The position numbers were made by a program, and so were the translations under genes. Below the pieces are notes generated by a model that was given only the letters and a program-made list of their open reading frames with translations, was not told where the DNA came from and made no database searches. Below, one piece after another: positions 18,072 through 27,534 of a stretch of DNA of 49,123 nt. Position 1 is the first letter of the stretch. Each line of letters begins with the position of its first letter. Origin of the DNA: Helicobacteraceae bacterium (lineage in GTDB: Bacteria; Campylobacterota; Campylobacteria; Campylobacterales; SZUA-545); contig JAIRKM010000002.1 in NCBI GenBank assembly GCA_031260125.1, forward strand, positions 1 through 49,123, given 5' to 3'.

Positions 18072-19189
18072 TAAGCGTTATGCATATCATCACCGGACTA
18101 AACGTGGGCGGCGCCGAAACCGCGCTCTGCAATCTTCTGGAAAATACGGATCGCGGCCGGTTTAAGAGCGCTGTGATCTCTTTATTGCCGGAAGGGGCGC
18201 TTGGGCAAAGGGCGCGGGAGGCTGGCGCGGCGCTCTATTCGCTGAATATGAAAAGGGGGCTACCCGATCCTTTTGCCCTTTTGCGGCTGCGCGGGTTGAT
18301 CAAAGAGCTGCGCCCCGATCTGATCCAGACGTGGATGTACCATGCCAACTTTATGGGCGCGATCGCGGCGCGAGGGCTGAACATACCGCTGTTGTGGAAT
18401 ATACGTCATTCCAATCTGGACAAAAAGGTGAACAAGCTGACGACGAGGATCGTTGTCAAGCTGTGCGCCCTGCTTCTGATGTCCGCTCCGCAAAAGATCA
18501 TCTATTGCGCCCACAGATCGGCGGAGGCTCACGCAAAGATCGGCTACGACAGCGCCCGCGCGGTGGTGATCCCAAACGGCTTTAACACCGATCTCTTCAA
18601 ACCCGATCAGAAGGCGGGCAGAGAGTTTAGGGAGGAGCTAGGCGTTACGGAAGAGTGTCTGCTTATAGGCGTGATCGGCAGATTTGATCCGCTCAAGGAT
18701 CACAACAACTTTTTCCGCGCTGTTGATCTGATCGCAAAAGAGCTGCCAAAAACGCGCTTTGTCCTCTGCGGCGATGGGATAACTCCGCAGAACGCCGCCC
18801 TAAGCGCGATGATAGGCGGCGAAGTAAAGCCGCTGGTCTATCTGCTGGGGCGAAGAATGGACATGCCCAAAATATACGCCGCGCTCGATCTGCTGGTTCT
18901 GCCCTCTTCCGGCGAAGCGTTTCCCAATGTGATCGGCGAGGCGATGTCCTGCGGCGTTCCCTGCGTGGCGACCGATGTGGGCGACTGCGCCCGAATCGTA
19001 GGTTCCGCCGGAGTAGTGGTAAAACCGGTCGACTGCGCCCTGCTTGCCCAAGCGATCGGCGCAATGGCGCTGCTTCCTAGAGAGAAGAGAGAAGAGCTTG
19101 GGAAAAAGGCGCGGGAGCGGATTGTGAAGCGCTACGACATACGCCTGATAGCAAACATGTACGAAGAACTATACCGATCGGCGGTGTAG
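18068..19189 (+). CDS. GT4-family glycosyltransferase
   Basis: 373 residues of GT-B fold. The acceptor domain begins VMHIITGLNVGGAETAL, as in many GT4 transferases, and the donor domain carries GVIGRFDPLKDHNNF and the E-x7-E region GEAFPNVIGEAMSCGVPCVATDVGD. It retains sugar configuration and uses a nucleotide-sugar donor, probably in surface polysaccharide synthesis given the epimerase next to it. Acceptor and donor cannot be read from sequence. Start ATG 18068 (ATGA overlap); ATG 18080 is also possible. Confidence 0.88.
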   Translation: MISVMHIITGLNVGGAETALCNLLENTDRGRFKSAVISLLPEGALGQRAREAGAALYSLNMKRGLPDPFALLRLRGLIKELRPDLIQTWMYHANFMGAIAARGLNIPLLWNIRHSNLDKKVNKLTTRIVVKLCALLLMSAPQKIIYCAHRSAEAHAKIGYDSARAVVIPNGFNTDLFKPDQKAGREFREELGVTEECLLIGVIGRFDPLKDHNNFFRAVDLIAKELPKTRFVLCGDGITPQNAALSAMIGGEVKPLVYLLGRRMDMPKIYAALDLLVLPSSGEAFPNVIGEAMSCGVPCVATDVGDCARIVGSAGVVVKPVDCALLAQAIGAMALLPREKREELGKKARERIVKRYDIRLIANMYEELYRSAV

Positions 19190-19251
19190 CCGCGGCAAAA
19201 CGCGGCGCTCCAAAAGGGCGCGGTTGAGATATGTGAGAAAAAAGCGTTTTG

Positions 19252-20241
19252 CTAATCCTCCGCCACCCTGTACGCCAGAAGCTCTCCGGCAAGCATCGGC
19301 ACTATGCCGCCGCATTCAATTTCTACCGTCTGCGGCACATCCTCGATCGTTACCTTTTTTTGAGGCAGGCTGAGGTTATAGACGCGCTGCGCATTTTGGC
19401 TGACAAAGCACTGTAGGCGCTCGACGCTTGAATGCTCCACAAACAGCCTTGTGAGTTCCGGCAGCAGCACCGGTGCGGAGAAGATGCCCGCCGCCGCGCT
19501 TGCGCACTCTTTGTCGCCTCTGTAATGCGGAGCGCTGTCGCTGCCGAACATCACCTTTTCGTGCGCCGAAAACGCCAGCCTGCGCAGCGCCGCGCGATCG
19601 GCGGCGGTTTTCACGATAGGCTTGCAAAAAAGGTGCGGATTAAGCCTGCCGCCTAGCAGATCGTCTAGCGTAAAGAGCAGGTGATGAAGCGTGATCGTGG
19701 CGTAGAGGTTTTTGCGCTTATCCAATAGATTCGCCAAAACCTCCGTGCTGATATGCTCCATTACGATCTTCAGCTTGGGGTATGTTTTTGCCAGCCGTTC
19801 GTAGATTGGGGCAAACTCTTCCTCACGCACCAGCGCTTCGCCGTTCGTTTCGCCATGCACTAGCAGCATGTCGCCTCTCTCCTCCATCAAGCCAAAGAGC
19901 GCGCCATATTCATCAAGCGAAACAACGCCGCCGAATGCGTTGGTCGTAACTCCACTGGGATAGAGCTTCACGACAAAGGCGCGATCGGCGTGTTTTTTGA
20001 TCTCGCCCTCGGTCTTTTCGTTGAGAAACAGCGCGACGATCGGCTCAAAGTCGCGGCTTAACGCCTGTATCTGCGTGCGGTAGCGCTCCATCGCCTCAAA
20101 GGTGTCGATCGGCGCGGAGAGGTTGGGCATTACCACCGCCCCCGCAAACATCTGCGCGGCAAGCCGCGTCGTCGTTTTAAGCATATCGCCCTCTCTAAGG
20201 TGGAGATGGGCGTCAAACGGAGAGACGATCGTCAGACGCAT
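19252..20241 (-). CDS. pyrC: PyrC, dihydroorotase
   Basis: 329 residues. It closes carbamoyl-aspartate to dihydroorotate in pyrimidine synthesis. Zinc-site elements: DAHLHLREG at the N-terminus, the carboxylated Lys in VVKLYPSGVTTN, HGE and MEHIST, and the Asp in MFGSDSAPHYRGDKE. This is the PyrC (class II, E. coli-like) type. The family N-terminus begins at ATG 20241, inside the 3' end of galU (29-bp overlap); the in-frame extension to 20331 has no family similarity. Confidence 0.92.
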   Translation of the reverse strand: MRLTIVSPFDAHLHLREGDMLKTTTRLAAQMFAGAVVMPNLSAPIDTFEAMERYRTQIQALSRDFEPIVALFLNEKTEGEIKKHADRAFVVKLYPSGVTTNAFGGVVSLDEYGALFGLMEERGDMLLVHGETNGEALVREEEFAPIYERLAKTYPKLKIVMEHISTEVLANLLDKRKNLYATITLHHLLFTLDDLLGGRLNPHLFCKPIVKTAADRAALRRLAFSAHEKVMFGSDSAPHYRGDKECASAAAGIFSAPVLLPELTRLFVEHSSVERLQCFVSQNAQRVYNLSLPQKKVTIEDVPQTVEIECGGIVPMLAGELLAYRVAED

Positions 20242-21058
20242 GTGAGAGCATTTTGTAAACGGCGTTTGTCGCCTCAACAAAGCCGCGCAACGAACCGCAG
20301 TCGTAGCGCGTGCCTTTGAAACGATAGGCAAGTACGCCGCCGCCTTCTGCCTGAGCGTTCAACGCGTCGGTAAGCTGTATCTCGCCGCCTTTGCCGGGCT
20401 TTACGCGCTTTAAGATGGCAAAAATATCCTCCGTTAGAATGTAGCGCCCAATCACGGCTAAGGTTGAATCCGTGCTTCCGGCGACGGGTTTTTCTATCAT
20501 CTTGTTTACGCGCACCAGATTGTCGCCGATCTCCTCTCCCAGCACGATCCCGTAAGAGGAAATTTCGCTTGGCGGCACGTCCATAACCGCCACGATCGAT
20601 TGGCGTCTTCTGTTGAAAATAGCCTTCATCTGCGATAAAACGCCGCTCCCGTCGCCAAAGCAGAGATCGTCCGCGAGTACAACGGCGAAAGGCTCGGCTC
20701 CAATAAGGCTTTCGCCCGTCAGCACCGCATGCCCTAGACCTTTCATCTCACGCTGGCGGACATAGGTAAACTCACAGCGATCGATGATTCGCCGTATGTC
20801 CGCAAGCCGCTTCTCCTTGATCGTGCCTTTGATTTGATGCTCCAATTCGTAGCTGATGTCAAAGTGGTTCTCAAGCGTGTATTTTCCGCGCCCCGTTACA
20901 ATGGCGATCGCATAGATCGACGCGTCCATAGCCTCCTCCACGCCGTATTGAATGAGAGGCTTCGTGCATATAGGCAGCATCTCCTTGGGTAGCACTTTCG
21001 TCGCCGGCAAAAAGCGCGTCCCGTAGCCGGCGGCAGGAAATAGGCATTTTCTGATCAC
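20213..21058 (-). CDS. galU: GalU, UTP-glucose-1-phosphate uridylyltransferase
   Basis: 281 residues. It makes UDP-glucose for cell-surface glycans. The nucleotide-binding N-terminus [26 protein letters not shown] is intact, with [19 protein letters not shown] and the [14 protein letters not shown] region. GTG 21058 is chosen because it overlaps the argF stop as GTGA and puts the family N-terminus second; the longer frame to 21091 is inside argF. It could serve the epimerase/glycosyltransferase pair nearby. Confidence 0.92.
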   Translation of the reverse strand: MIRKCLFPAAGYGTRFLPATKVLPKEMLPICTKPLIQYGVEEAMDASIYAIAIVTGRGKYTLENHFDISYELEHQIKGTIKEKRLADIRRIIDRCEFTYVRQREMKGLGHAVLTGESLIGAEPFAVVLADDLCFGDGSGVLSQMKAIFNRRRQSIVAVMDVPPSEISSYGIVLGEEIGDNLVRVNKMIEKPVAGSTDSTLAVIGRYILTEDIFAILKRVKPGKGGEIQLTDALNAQAEGGGVLAYRFKGTRYDCGSLRGFVEATNAVYKMLSHASDDRLSV

Positions 21059-21978
21059 GAGGCGCGCTCCGCCGCGTGGCGATCGAGCCACGCCATAATG
21101 CCTTTTTGCGCGTGAAGGCGATTTTCCGCCTCCAGAAAAATCGTACCGCTGTGCGCCTCAAAGAGCCTTTCGCTCACCTCTTCGCCTCTGTGCGCCGGCA
21201 AGCAGTGCAGCAGCGCGGCGTTCTTGTCGGCGAGGGAAAACAGCTCGTCGTCAAGCCCAAATCCTTTGAAATCCCTGATCCTTTTCTCGTTCTGCGCTTC
21301 CTGTCCCATGCTCGTCCAAACGTCGGTAAAAACGGCGTTCGCGCCCTTTATCATCTCTTTTGGATCGTTGCTAAAGCGCAGTTTCGCGCCGCTTTCCTTC
21401 GCAAACCCCCATGCGGTTTCGATCCATCGGGAGGCGATCTCATACCCCTTTGGAGTGGCGATCCTAAGCTCAAAACCCAGCTTGGAGGCAAGTATCAACA
21501 GGCTGTTTGCCATGTTGTTTCCATCGCCGATCCACGTAACGATCGGGTTTTTATCCAGCCCCAGCTCCTGAAGCGTCATAAAGTCCGCCATCAACTGCAC
21601 GGGGTGAAAGTCGTCGCTAAGCCCGTTGATCACCGGAACTTGGCTGTATGCGGCAAACTCCTCCAGACGCGAATGGGCAAATGTGCGGATCATAACCATA
21701 TCGACCATTCTGCTGATCACCCGCGCCGTGTCTTTCATAGGCTCGCCGCGCCCAAGCTGAATATCCCTTGAGGAGAGAAAGAGCGGGTGCATTCCAAGCT
21801 GCACCGCGCCCATTTCAAAGCTCACTCTGGTACGGGTGGAGCTTTTTTCAAAGATCATCGCTAGACTTTTCGCGCGCATTTTTGGGCGCAGAGTGCCGTT
21901 TTTTATCCCGCGGGCAACGGCTAAAATCTCCAGTATCTCATCTTTTGTTATATCTTTGAGACTTAAAAAATGGCGCAC
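21055..21978 (-). CDS. argF: ArgF, ornithine carbamoyltransferase
   Basis: 307 residues. It forms citrulline from ornithine and carbamoyl phosphate. The carbamoyl-phosphate site [22 protein letters not shown], the ornithine-side DVWTSMGQE and [11 protein letters not shown] are all present. GTG 21978 gives the expected [10 protein letters not shown] start, with GAGGGG 5 bases upstream and a 16-bp overlap with hemB. Third gene-to-gene overlap of the hemB-argF-galU-pyrC operon. Confidence 0.94.
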   Translation of the reverse strand: MRHFLSLKDITKDEILEILAVARGIKNGTLRPKMRAKSLAMIFEKSSTRTRVSFEMGAVQLGMHPLFLSSRDIQLGRGEPMKDTARVISRMVDMVMIRTFAHSRLEEFAAYSQVPVINGLSDDFHPVQLMADFMTLQELGLDKNPIVTWIGDGNNMANSLLILASKLGFELRIATPKGYEIASRWIETAWGFAKESGAKLRFSNDPKEMIKGANAVFTDVWTSMGQEAQNEKRIRDFKGFGLDDELFSLADKNAALLHCLPAHRGEEVSERLFEAHSGTIFLEAENRLHAQKGIMAWLDRHAAERAS

Positions 21979-22949
21979 GCATACCCCTCGTCGATCAGCC
22001 TGCACACCTCTCGCGCATGATAGGTGATAATTATGTCCGCTCCTGCGCGCTTAAAGCCAACCATGACCTCCGCCAACACGCGCTTGTAATCCATAAACGC
22101 CGCCGCATTTTTTAGCATAGAGTACTCTCCGCTGACATTATATACCGCGATCGGCGACGACGCGCTCTCGCGCAGCGCGCGCACGACATCAAGGTAGGCA
22201 AGCGCCGGCTTGACCATCAGGATATCCGCGCCTTGCGCCTCGTCTTCCAGACTCTCCGCGATCGCCTCCCTCGCGTTTGCGGGACTCATCTGATAGCTCC
22301 TCCTATCGCCGAACTCCGGCGCGCTCCCAGCCGCGTCCCTGAACGGGCCGTAAAAGCCGCTGGCAAACTTCGTGGAGTAGCTCATGATCGGCATATTGAC
22401 AAATCCCGCGCCGTCCAGCGCCGCACGCAGATGAGCGACAACGCCGTCCATCATTCCCGATGGCGCTATGCAGTCGGCGCCGGCTTCGGCGTGAATAAGC
22501 GCCTGTCTCGACAGCAGCTCAAGTGTCGCGTCGTTGTCCACACTCCCCGTTTTCGGATCGACGATCCCGCAATGCCCGTGATCGGTGTATTCGCAGAAGC
22601 AGAGATCGGTAAAGATCAGCATATCGGACACTTCCGCCTTGAGAGCGCGAACCGCCTCGGCGATGATCCCGTGCGCGCTCAAAGCGTCGCTGCCAACGCT
22701 GTCCTTAACCTCCGGAATGCCAAAGAGCAGAACCGCCCGAATGCCCTCGGCGTACGCCGCCCTCGCCTCAAGGATCATCTCGTCGATCGAAAGCTGAAAA
22801 ACATCCGGCATGGAGGCTATCTCGCGGCGGACGCCGCTGCCATAAGTTACAAACAGCGGATAGATCAGGTCGTCCTTTGAAAACGCGCTCTCCCGTACCA
22901 GAGATCGCATATTTCCGTTTAACCGCAACCGCCTAAAACGTCTAAACAT
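21963..22949 (-). CDS. hemB: HemB, delta-aminolevulinate dehydratase
   Basis: 328 residues. It condenses two 5-aminolevulinate molecules to porphobilinogen for heme. The metal-binding Cys cluster [12 protein letters not shown], the Schiff-base Lys in MVKPALAY and the second active-site Lys near SYSTKFAS are present. First gene of the leftward operon, divergent from ribA over 52 bp, so their promoters share that gap. Confidence 0.95.
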   Translation of the reverse strand: MFRRFRRLRLNGNMRSLVRESAFSKDDLIYPLFVTYGSGVRREIASMPDVFQLSIDEMILEARAAYAEGIRAVLLFGIPEVKDSVGSDALSAHGIIAEAVRALKAEVSDMLIFTDLCFCEYTDHGHCGIVDPKTGSVDNDATLELLSRQALIHAEAGADCIAPSGMMDGVVAHLRAALDGAGFVNMPIMSYSTKFASGFYGPFRDAAGSAPEFGDRRSYQMSPANAREAIAESLEDEAQGADILMVKPALAYLDVVRALRESASSPIAVYNVSGEYSMLKNAAAFMDYKRVLAEVMVGFKRAGADIIITYHAREVCRLIDEGYACAIF

Positions 22950-22989
22950 CGCTTGTCCTTTGAAAAGAGGTGATTCTACCGCCTCCTGC

Positions 22990-22995
22990 TAAAAT
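22990..22995 (+). promoter_or_regulatory. -10 box candidate for ribA
   Basis: TGCTAAAAT: an extended -10 (TAAAAT) with no evident -35, as is usual in Campylobacterota. It is only 6 bases from the ribA ATG, so if it is used the mRNA would be leaderless or nearly so. Confidence 0.35.
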
Positions 22996-23001
22996 TTCTT
23001 T

Positions 23002-23571
23002 ATGAACGTTGAAATTTCCGAGTCGGCTACTCTGCCAACCAAACACGGCATATTCAGCGCGCAGGCGTTTAGAGAGGCGGATAAAGACCATCTGCTTATC
23101 AGAACGAAGCGGCTGGACTGCGCCGCGCCGCTTGTGCGCATACACAGCGAATGCCTTACGGGCGACGCGCTTTTCAGCCGTAAGTGCGACTGCGGCGAGC
23201 AGCTTCGTATGGCGATGAAGATGATCGCCCAAGAGGGGTGCGGCGCAATCTTATATCTGCGTCAGGAGGGGCGGAGCATTGGGCTGTTCAACAAGATCAA
23301 CGCCTACGCCCTGCAAGATCGGGGATTCGACACGATCGAGGCGAACCACCAACTTGGCTTCAAGGCGGACGAGCGCACATACGAGATCGCCGAGTATATG
23401 CTGGAACATCTGGGGGTTAAAGCGATCAGGCTATTGACCAACAATCCCGCGAAGATCGAGAGCTTCACAAAGGTGGAGATCGTAGAGCGGGTGCCGCTGA
23501 TCGTCAAGCCGAATAGGTACAACAAGGGTTATCTAAAGGTGAAAAAAGACAAGGGCGGACATCTGCTATGA
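23002..23571 (+). CDS. ribA: RibA, GTP cyclohydrolase II
   Basis: 189 residues, stand-alone form. It opens GTP at the first step of riboflavin synthesis. The zinc ligands lie in CLTGDALFSRKCDCGEQL (C-x10-C-x-C), followed by the catalytic region LRQEGRSIGLFNKINAYALQD and the NNPAKIE motif. No RibB domain is fused. Overlaps rsmG by 4 bases (ATGA). Confidence 0.95.
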   Translation: MNVEISESATLPTKHGIFSAQAFREADKDHLLIRTKRLDCAAPLVRIHSECLTGDALFSRKCDCGEQLRMAMKMIAQEGCGAILYLRQEGRSIGLFNKINAYALQDRGFDTIEANHQLGFKADERTYEIAEYMLEHLGVKAIRLLTNNPAKIESFTKVEIVERVPLIVKPNRYNKGYLKVKKDKGGHLL

Positions 23572-24161
23572 ACCGCCTCAAAGAAAGGGTGCTGGCAAAC
23601 CGCCTGATTTTGAGCGGGGATTTCTACGATCGAGCGGAGCAGTTTGCCCGCATGCTGCTAGGGTGGGGGCGCATACACAACATCACGGGAGCAAAAAACG
23701 ACAAAGAGATAGCCTGCCACATCTTCGACTCTCTCTTTCCGCTGACCTTTCTGGAGGACTTTCAAAGCGCTCTGGATATCGGTAGCGGCGCGGGATTTCC
23801 CGCGCTGATACTCTCTATGGCAAAGCCGCGCGCTCATTTCACGCTTGTCGAGCCGCTGGCGAAAAGAGCCTCTTTTTTGCAGTTTGCGGCGAATACGCTG
23901 CGGTTGGAAAACGTGATCGTGCTGGATCGAAGAGTCGAGCAGACGCCTCCCGCCGCGTACGATCTGATCACCTCCCGCGCCATGGGAAGCGCAAAAGATG
24001 TGCGCGATCTGGCAAAACCGTTTATGGGAGAGCATTCAACGCTTTTGCTGTATAAAGGCAAAAAAACCGCACGGGAAGCGCGGGAGATCGGCGCGAAAAC
24101 CATCACCGCGCCGCACGCGTCATATCTGCTGTATGGAGCGGGTGTAAAGGAGACGTATTGA
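23568..24161 (+). CDS. rsmG: RsmG, 16S rRNA (guanine-527-N7)-methyltransferase
   Basis: 197 residues. It methylates G527 of 16S rRNA, and its loss gives low-level streptomycin resistance. Motifs: NITGAKNDKEIACHIFDSLFPL, SAM site ALDIGSGAGFPALILSMAKP, VEPLAKRASFL and the TSRAMGSAKD loop. Starts inside the ribA end and overlaps the next small gene as TGATG. Confidence 0.94.
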   Translation: MNRLKERVLANRLILSGDFYDRAEQFARMLLGWGRIHNITGAKNDKEIACHIFDSLFPLTFLEDFQSALDIGSGAGFPALILSMAKPRAHFTLVEPLAKRASFLQFAANTLRLENVIVLDRRVEQTPPAAYDLITSRAMGSAKDVRDLAKPFMGEHSTLLLYKGKKTAREAREIGAKTITAPHASYLLYGAGVKETY

Positions 24162-24367
24162 TGGCGAAATTTTTACTGCTGCTCGCCGTGTCTTTCGCGT
24201 TTTTTTACTGGTTTTTCAGCAAGATAGGCGTAAAAAAGAGGGGCAACAAAGAGGTGGTTGACACGATCAAATGCGAACGCTGCGGCGTTTACGCGGCGCG
24301 AAGCGAGGCGATCGTCAAGGGAGGAAGATACTACTGCTCCAAAGAGTGCGCGGAGATGAAGGGGTGA
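24161..24367 (+). CDS. Small membrane-anchored zinc-ribbon protein (PP0621-like)
   Basis: 68 residues: an N-terminal membrane segment (FLLLLAVSFAFFYWFF) followed by a basic linker and two Cys pairs, CERCG and YYCSKEC, that could bind one metal ion. This matches the short PP0621-type family. ATG 24161 overlaps the rsmG stop and lies 8 bases after AAAGGAG; TTG 24158 is the alternative. Function unknown; the operon position next to ribA-rsmG gives no clear hint. Confidence 0.7.
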   Translation: MAKFLLLLAVSFAFFYWFFSKIGVKKRGNKEVVDTIKCERCGVYAARSEAIVKGGRYYCSKECAEMKG

Positions 24368-24732
24368 TCTTTATAGGGATAAATCCCGCGATCGACGCGG
24401 AGAAGGATGTCGTTTTCTGCAAAAACAAAGAGGACGCGGCAAGCGCGAGGGCTGGATCGCTCGCGGTGCTGAAATTTGACGAAAGCGATCTGGAGTTCTA
24501 CGTCAAGTCAGGAATTCCCATAGCCGTTGAAGTGGCTTGCGCGCGGGATTTTCTGCTTCTAGCGGCTACTAGCGCAAAATACGCGATAGCGGAATTTGAG
24601 CTGGCAAAAGCGCTCCAGCAGATTGCCGATCGCTACGTTATGGACATCAAGGTGCTAGTGGCATCGAACGACATAGCGGCGGCGGCGCAGGCGGGTATCG
24701 ACGGGATTTTCGGCGCGGCGCGGCGATGGTAA
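24364..24732 (+). CDS. Conserved-looking hypothetical protein, 122 aa
   Basis: Starts at GTG 24364, overlapping the previous stop as GTGA; the longer frame to 24271 lies inside the previous gene. The residues FIGINPAIDAEKDVVFCKN and AKYAIAEFELAKALQQIADRYVMDIKVLVASND suggest a compact alpha/beta protein: strand, acidic loop, then an amphipathic helix and strand. No family recognised. It is the last gene of the ribA operon and converges on the YrbL-like gene. Confidence 0.6.
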   Translation: MIFIGINPAIDAEKDVVFCKNKEDAASARAGSLAVLKFDESDLEFYVKSGIPIAVEVACARDFLLLAATSAKYAIAEFELAKALQQIADRYVMDIKVLVASNDIAAAAQAGIDGIFGAARRW

Positions 24733-24769
24733 AACGCGGTAGCCAAACGGATCGGGGCGTCGGCGACAT

Positions 24770-25420
24770 TTATGAAGAGGATCGCGGCGCTAGACAAAAC
24801 TGCCGTTGCCACCACCAGTTAAAACGCGACAAGAAGGCAAATCGTCCTTGTCTGTAGTAGCGCCGTTGAAGATCGCGGCGTACCGTCTGCCAGCGGCGTA
24901 TCTGAACCTCCCACGCCAGAATCACAAAACGTAGGCGCAGATAGAACTTCCAACTGCTGCGTATTGTGCCAAGCCCGTCGATAATTAAGAGACGGTACGC
25001 GCCGTCTGAATCGCGCTTTATAAAGAGATTTTCGTAAATATAGTCGCTGAGAATAATCCCATATTTGAGCAGATATTTCCTGTGGAGGTCTTCTAGCATC
25101 CGATATATGGTTTCAAACGGCAGGAGATTTTCCTCAATTGCCTTGCCGAGCATGATCGCGGGCGTGCCATCGCTGTTGAGCGCCCTTTCAAACACAAAGC
25201 CGCGGCGCTCTTTTCCATCGCTGTCGAGCACCGTCTCTTCGCCGTAAAAGCGCACGACATGATCAAACGGCACGCGGCGTTTTTCCAGAAGTTTGTAATA
25301 CGCCGACTCAACCGCGTCCTGCTCAATGACGCTTGTCGATTTTGTTATTTTGATAACCTTCGCTGGGTCGTTCGGATGAACGAAACATTCGCGGTTCGCG
25401 CCTGCGCCTATAAATTCCAT
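24770..25420 (-). CDS. YrbL-like protein (PhoP-network kinase-like fold)
   Basis: 216 residues. The start FIGAGANRECFVHPNDPAKVIKI looks like a glycine loop with the kinase-type Lys. ILSDYIYENLFIKRD resembles the catalytic loop D-x4-N of protein or sugar kinases, and LLIIDGLGTI the DFG Asp. This is the pattern of the YrbL/PhoP_reg family, named from E. coli and of unknown biochemical role. The last ~50 residues are basic and Trp/Arg-rich. Ends 37 bp from the convergent ribA operon. Confidence 0.7.
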   Translation of the reverse strand: MEFIGAGANRECFVHPNDPAKVIKITKSTSVIEQDAVESAYYKLLEKRRVPFDHVVRFYGEETVLDSDGKERRGFVFERALNSDGTPAIMLGKAIEENLLPFETIYRMLEDLHRKYLLKYGIILSDYIYENLFIKRDSDGAYRLLIIDGLGTIRSSWKFYLRLRFVILAWEVQIRRWQTVRRDLQRRYYRQGRFAFLSRFNWWWQRQFCLAPRSSS

Positions 25421-25482
25421 ATTATATGCCCTGTGCGTAAAGTAACTGCGGGGTTTTTATCATAGCCGTACTTAAAACGCGC

Positions 25483-26109
25483 TCAATTAGGCGCGGTTCC
25501 GCTTAGAAGCGGCACAAACGCACGCTCTTCGATATCTTCTTCCCTAAAACCCAGCGAGCGCTTTGTGAAACGCCTGATAACGCCGCCGACCGGAGCCACG
25601 AGAATGCCGCCGATCGCAAGCTGATCGAGCAGTCCTTTTGGCACTTCGCCGCCAATGGAGCAACTGATCAGCACCCGATCAAACGGCGCGTATTGCGGCC
25701 AGCCGTCACTGCCATCGCCAAAGCGCGTGTTGATGTTGTGCAGATCGAGCGCCTTAAACCGAGTCCTCGCCTCTCTCAGCAGCCTCTCTATGCGCTCAAC
25801 AGTAAAAACCCGCCGCACCAACTTTGAGAGGATCGCCGCCTGATAACCGCTTCCGCAGCCAATCTCAAGAACGCTATCGGCGCTTTCAACCCTCAGCAGC
25901 GAGGTCATTTTAGCGACGGTCAGCGGAGAGGAGATCCACTGACCAGCGCCGATGGGCAGAGCGTCGAGCGAGTAGGTCAAGCGCTCCAATCCGGACGGAA
26001 TAAAAAGAGATCGATCGATTGTCTCAAAGGCGTTTTGCGCCTCCCGCGAAAGCGGCGTTTTTTCGGCGATCTTTTGGGCAAAAGCCGTGAGCGCTTGATT
26101 TTGCGCCAT
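25483..26109 (-). CDS. pcm: Pcm, protein-L-isoaspartate O-methyltransferase
   Basis: 208 residues, the usual length. It methylates isoaspartyl residues in aged proteins to start their repair. Family motifs: the substrate loop GAGQWISSPLTVAKM, SAM motif VLEIGCGSGYQAAILSKLV, VERIERLL and the RVLISCS segment. ATG 26109 has AAGGA 8 bases upstream. Single gene, divergent from the CapA-like gene. Confidence 0.93.
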   Translation of the reverse strand: MAQNQALTAFAQKIAEKTPLSREAQNAFETIDRSLFIPSGLERLTYSLDALPIGAGQWISSPLTVAKMTSLLRVESADSVLEIGCGSGYQAAILSKLVRRVFTVERIERLLREARTRFKALDLHNINTRFGDGSDGWPQYAPFDRVLISCSIGGEVPKGLLDQLAIGGILVAPVGGVIRRFTKRSLGFREEDIEERAFVPLLSGTAPN

Positions 26110-26186
26110 ATTAAAAGTTCCTTAACGTTCGTTTCCGCCGCGTAGTTTATCAGGTGGACGCAAAGCTGTCCTAAGCCGCGCCGCGC

Positions 26187-26192
26187 TACAAT
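26187..26192 (+). promoter_or_regulatory. -10 box candidate upstream of the CapA-like gene
   Basis: GCTACAATCG gives TACAAT 43 bp upstream of the ATG at 26235, on the coding strand of the CapA-like gene. No clear -35 is visible. Confidence 0.35.
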
Positions 26193-26234
26193 CGCCGCCA
26201 AAACGAGGCTTATAGTCTCTGCGGAGCTTATGTA

Positions 26235-27389
26235 ATGATCCCCGCCGGAATGCCCGATCTTTCCGCCATCTCTTTGAGAAAGAGCGCCGCGCTTGCCTTT
26301 TTCGCGCTGATCGCCGCGGCGTTTTTAGGTTGCAGCGTCCAGCAAGCCGCCCCTCCCAAAGAGGTCGAAATCGTTTTGATCGCCGCGGGCGACAATCTAA
26401 TACACTCACGGCTGATAGCGGACGCGAAAAATAAAGACGGCTACGATTTCACGCCTATCTACGAAAAGATAAAACCGCTTGTAAAGAGCGCCGATCTGGC
26501 GTTTATCAATCAGGAAACCCCGATCGCGGGCGAAAGTTTCGGATACAGCGGATACCCCGCGTTCAACGCGCCCACGGCGGTTGGCGACGCTATTTACGAA
26601 ACGGGCTTTAGAGTGATCAACCACGCCTCGAATCACGCTATGGACAAGGGCAAGAGGGCGGTTCTTGCGATGATCAATTTTTGGGAAAAACGTCCCGACG
26701 CGATTGTGCTTGGCATTCACGCCTCGAAAGAAGATCGCGCCAAAAAACGTATCGTCTCGATCAAAGGGGTCAAAATTGGGTTTTTGGCCTATACCTACGG
26801 ATTAAACGGCATAAGGCTGCCAAAGGACTCCCCGTATCTCGTTTCGATGATCGATCTGGGCGTTATGGCGGAAGAAATTGACGCCCTGCGCCCGCTGTGC
26901 GACTTTTTGCTCGTCTCTATGCATTGGGGAACGGAGTACGCGCACGTTCCAGACAAACAGCAAGAGAGGCTCGCCGCTTTTCTGGCGGAACACAAGGTCG
27001 ATCTGATCATAGGACACCACCCGCATGTTCTACAGCCGGTCAGATGGGTGCAGAGGCAAGACGGCGCAAAGACGCTGGTCTATTTTTCGCTTGGCAACTT
27101 TGTGTCGGCGCAGAGTAAAAAGCCGCGTATGCTAGGAGGAATAGCCCGCGTCGTTCTTGGCGCAAAAGGCGGAAGCGTCGGCATAAAAAGCGCCGCGCTT
27201 TTGGGATCGGTTACCCACTTTGAAAGGGGATTTCGCGGCTTTAAGGTATATGCGCTGGAGAGCTATACGGAAGAGATCGCGCGCCTCCACGCTCTTGCCG
27301 CCGCGCCCGAAAGAATGGATTTAAGCTATCTGCGAAAACTCTACCTGTCGATCGTAGCGGAGGAGTTCAGAGCGCCTTTAGACAAATAA
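26235..27389 (+). CDS. CapA-family (PGA_cap) lipoprotein
   Basis: 384 residues. The N-terminus has a hydrophobic segment ending in the lipobox FLGC (Cys33), so the protein is probably lipid-anchored. The calcineurin-like metallophosphoesterase fold of the CapA family shows as AAGDNLIH, INQETP, NHASNHAMD, SMHWGTEY and GHHPHVLQP, which carry the Asp, Asn and His metal ligands. Relatives act in polyglutamate capsule anchoring or in unknown envelope roles. No capBC genes are nearby, so poly-glutamate synthesis is not implied. Confidence 0.85.
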   Translation: MIPAGMPDLSAISLRKSAALAFFALIAAAFLGCSVQQAAPPKEVEIVLIAAGDNLIHSRLIADAKNKDGYDFTPIYEKIKPLVKSADLAFINQETPIAGESFGYSGYPAFNAPTAVGDAIYETGFRVINHASNHAMDKGKRAVLAMINFWEKRPDAIVLGIHASKEDRAKKRIVSIKGVKIGFLAYTYGLNGIRLPKDSPYLVSMIDLGVMAEEIDALRPLCDFLLVSMHWGTEYAHVPDKQQERLAAFLAEHKVDLIIGHHPHVLQPVRWVQRQDGAKTLVYFSLGNFVSAQSKKPRMLGGIARVVLGAKGGSVGIKSAALLGSVTHFERGFRGFKVYALESYTEEIARLHALAAAPERMDLSYLRKLYLSIVAEEFRAPLDK

Positions 27390-27534
27390 AACCGGCGGGA
27401 AACAAAAAACGCGGCACTTTTATATCAACTGGCATTCTTTTCGCGTCCACTTTGGCATTTCAAAATCTGCCTTGCGTACATTTAATTTGGCGGCTTTGCC
27501 GCGCCTCTAGCGAATACGCCAAAGGGGTGATTTT

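Noticed and set aside
18693-19064. Arg/Ser/Pro-rich 123-codon leftward frame opposite the glycosyltransferase
   Set aside because: Low-complexity antisense translation with no credible start.
21076-22880. Long rightward frames (231 and 215 codons) opposite argF and hemB
   Set aside because: They are antisense to two clear enzymes and have no domain-like features; a result of codon bias in the GC-rich genes.
27390-27534. Gap between the CapA-like gene and alr
   Set aside because: 145 bp with no hairpin, repeat or ORF worth reporting.
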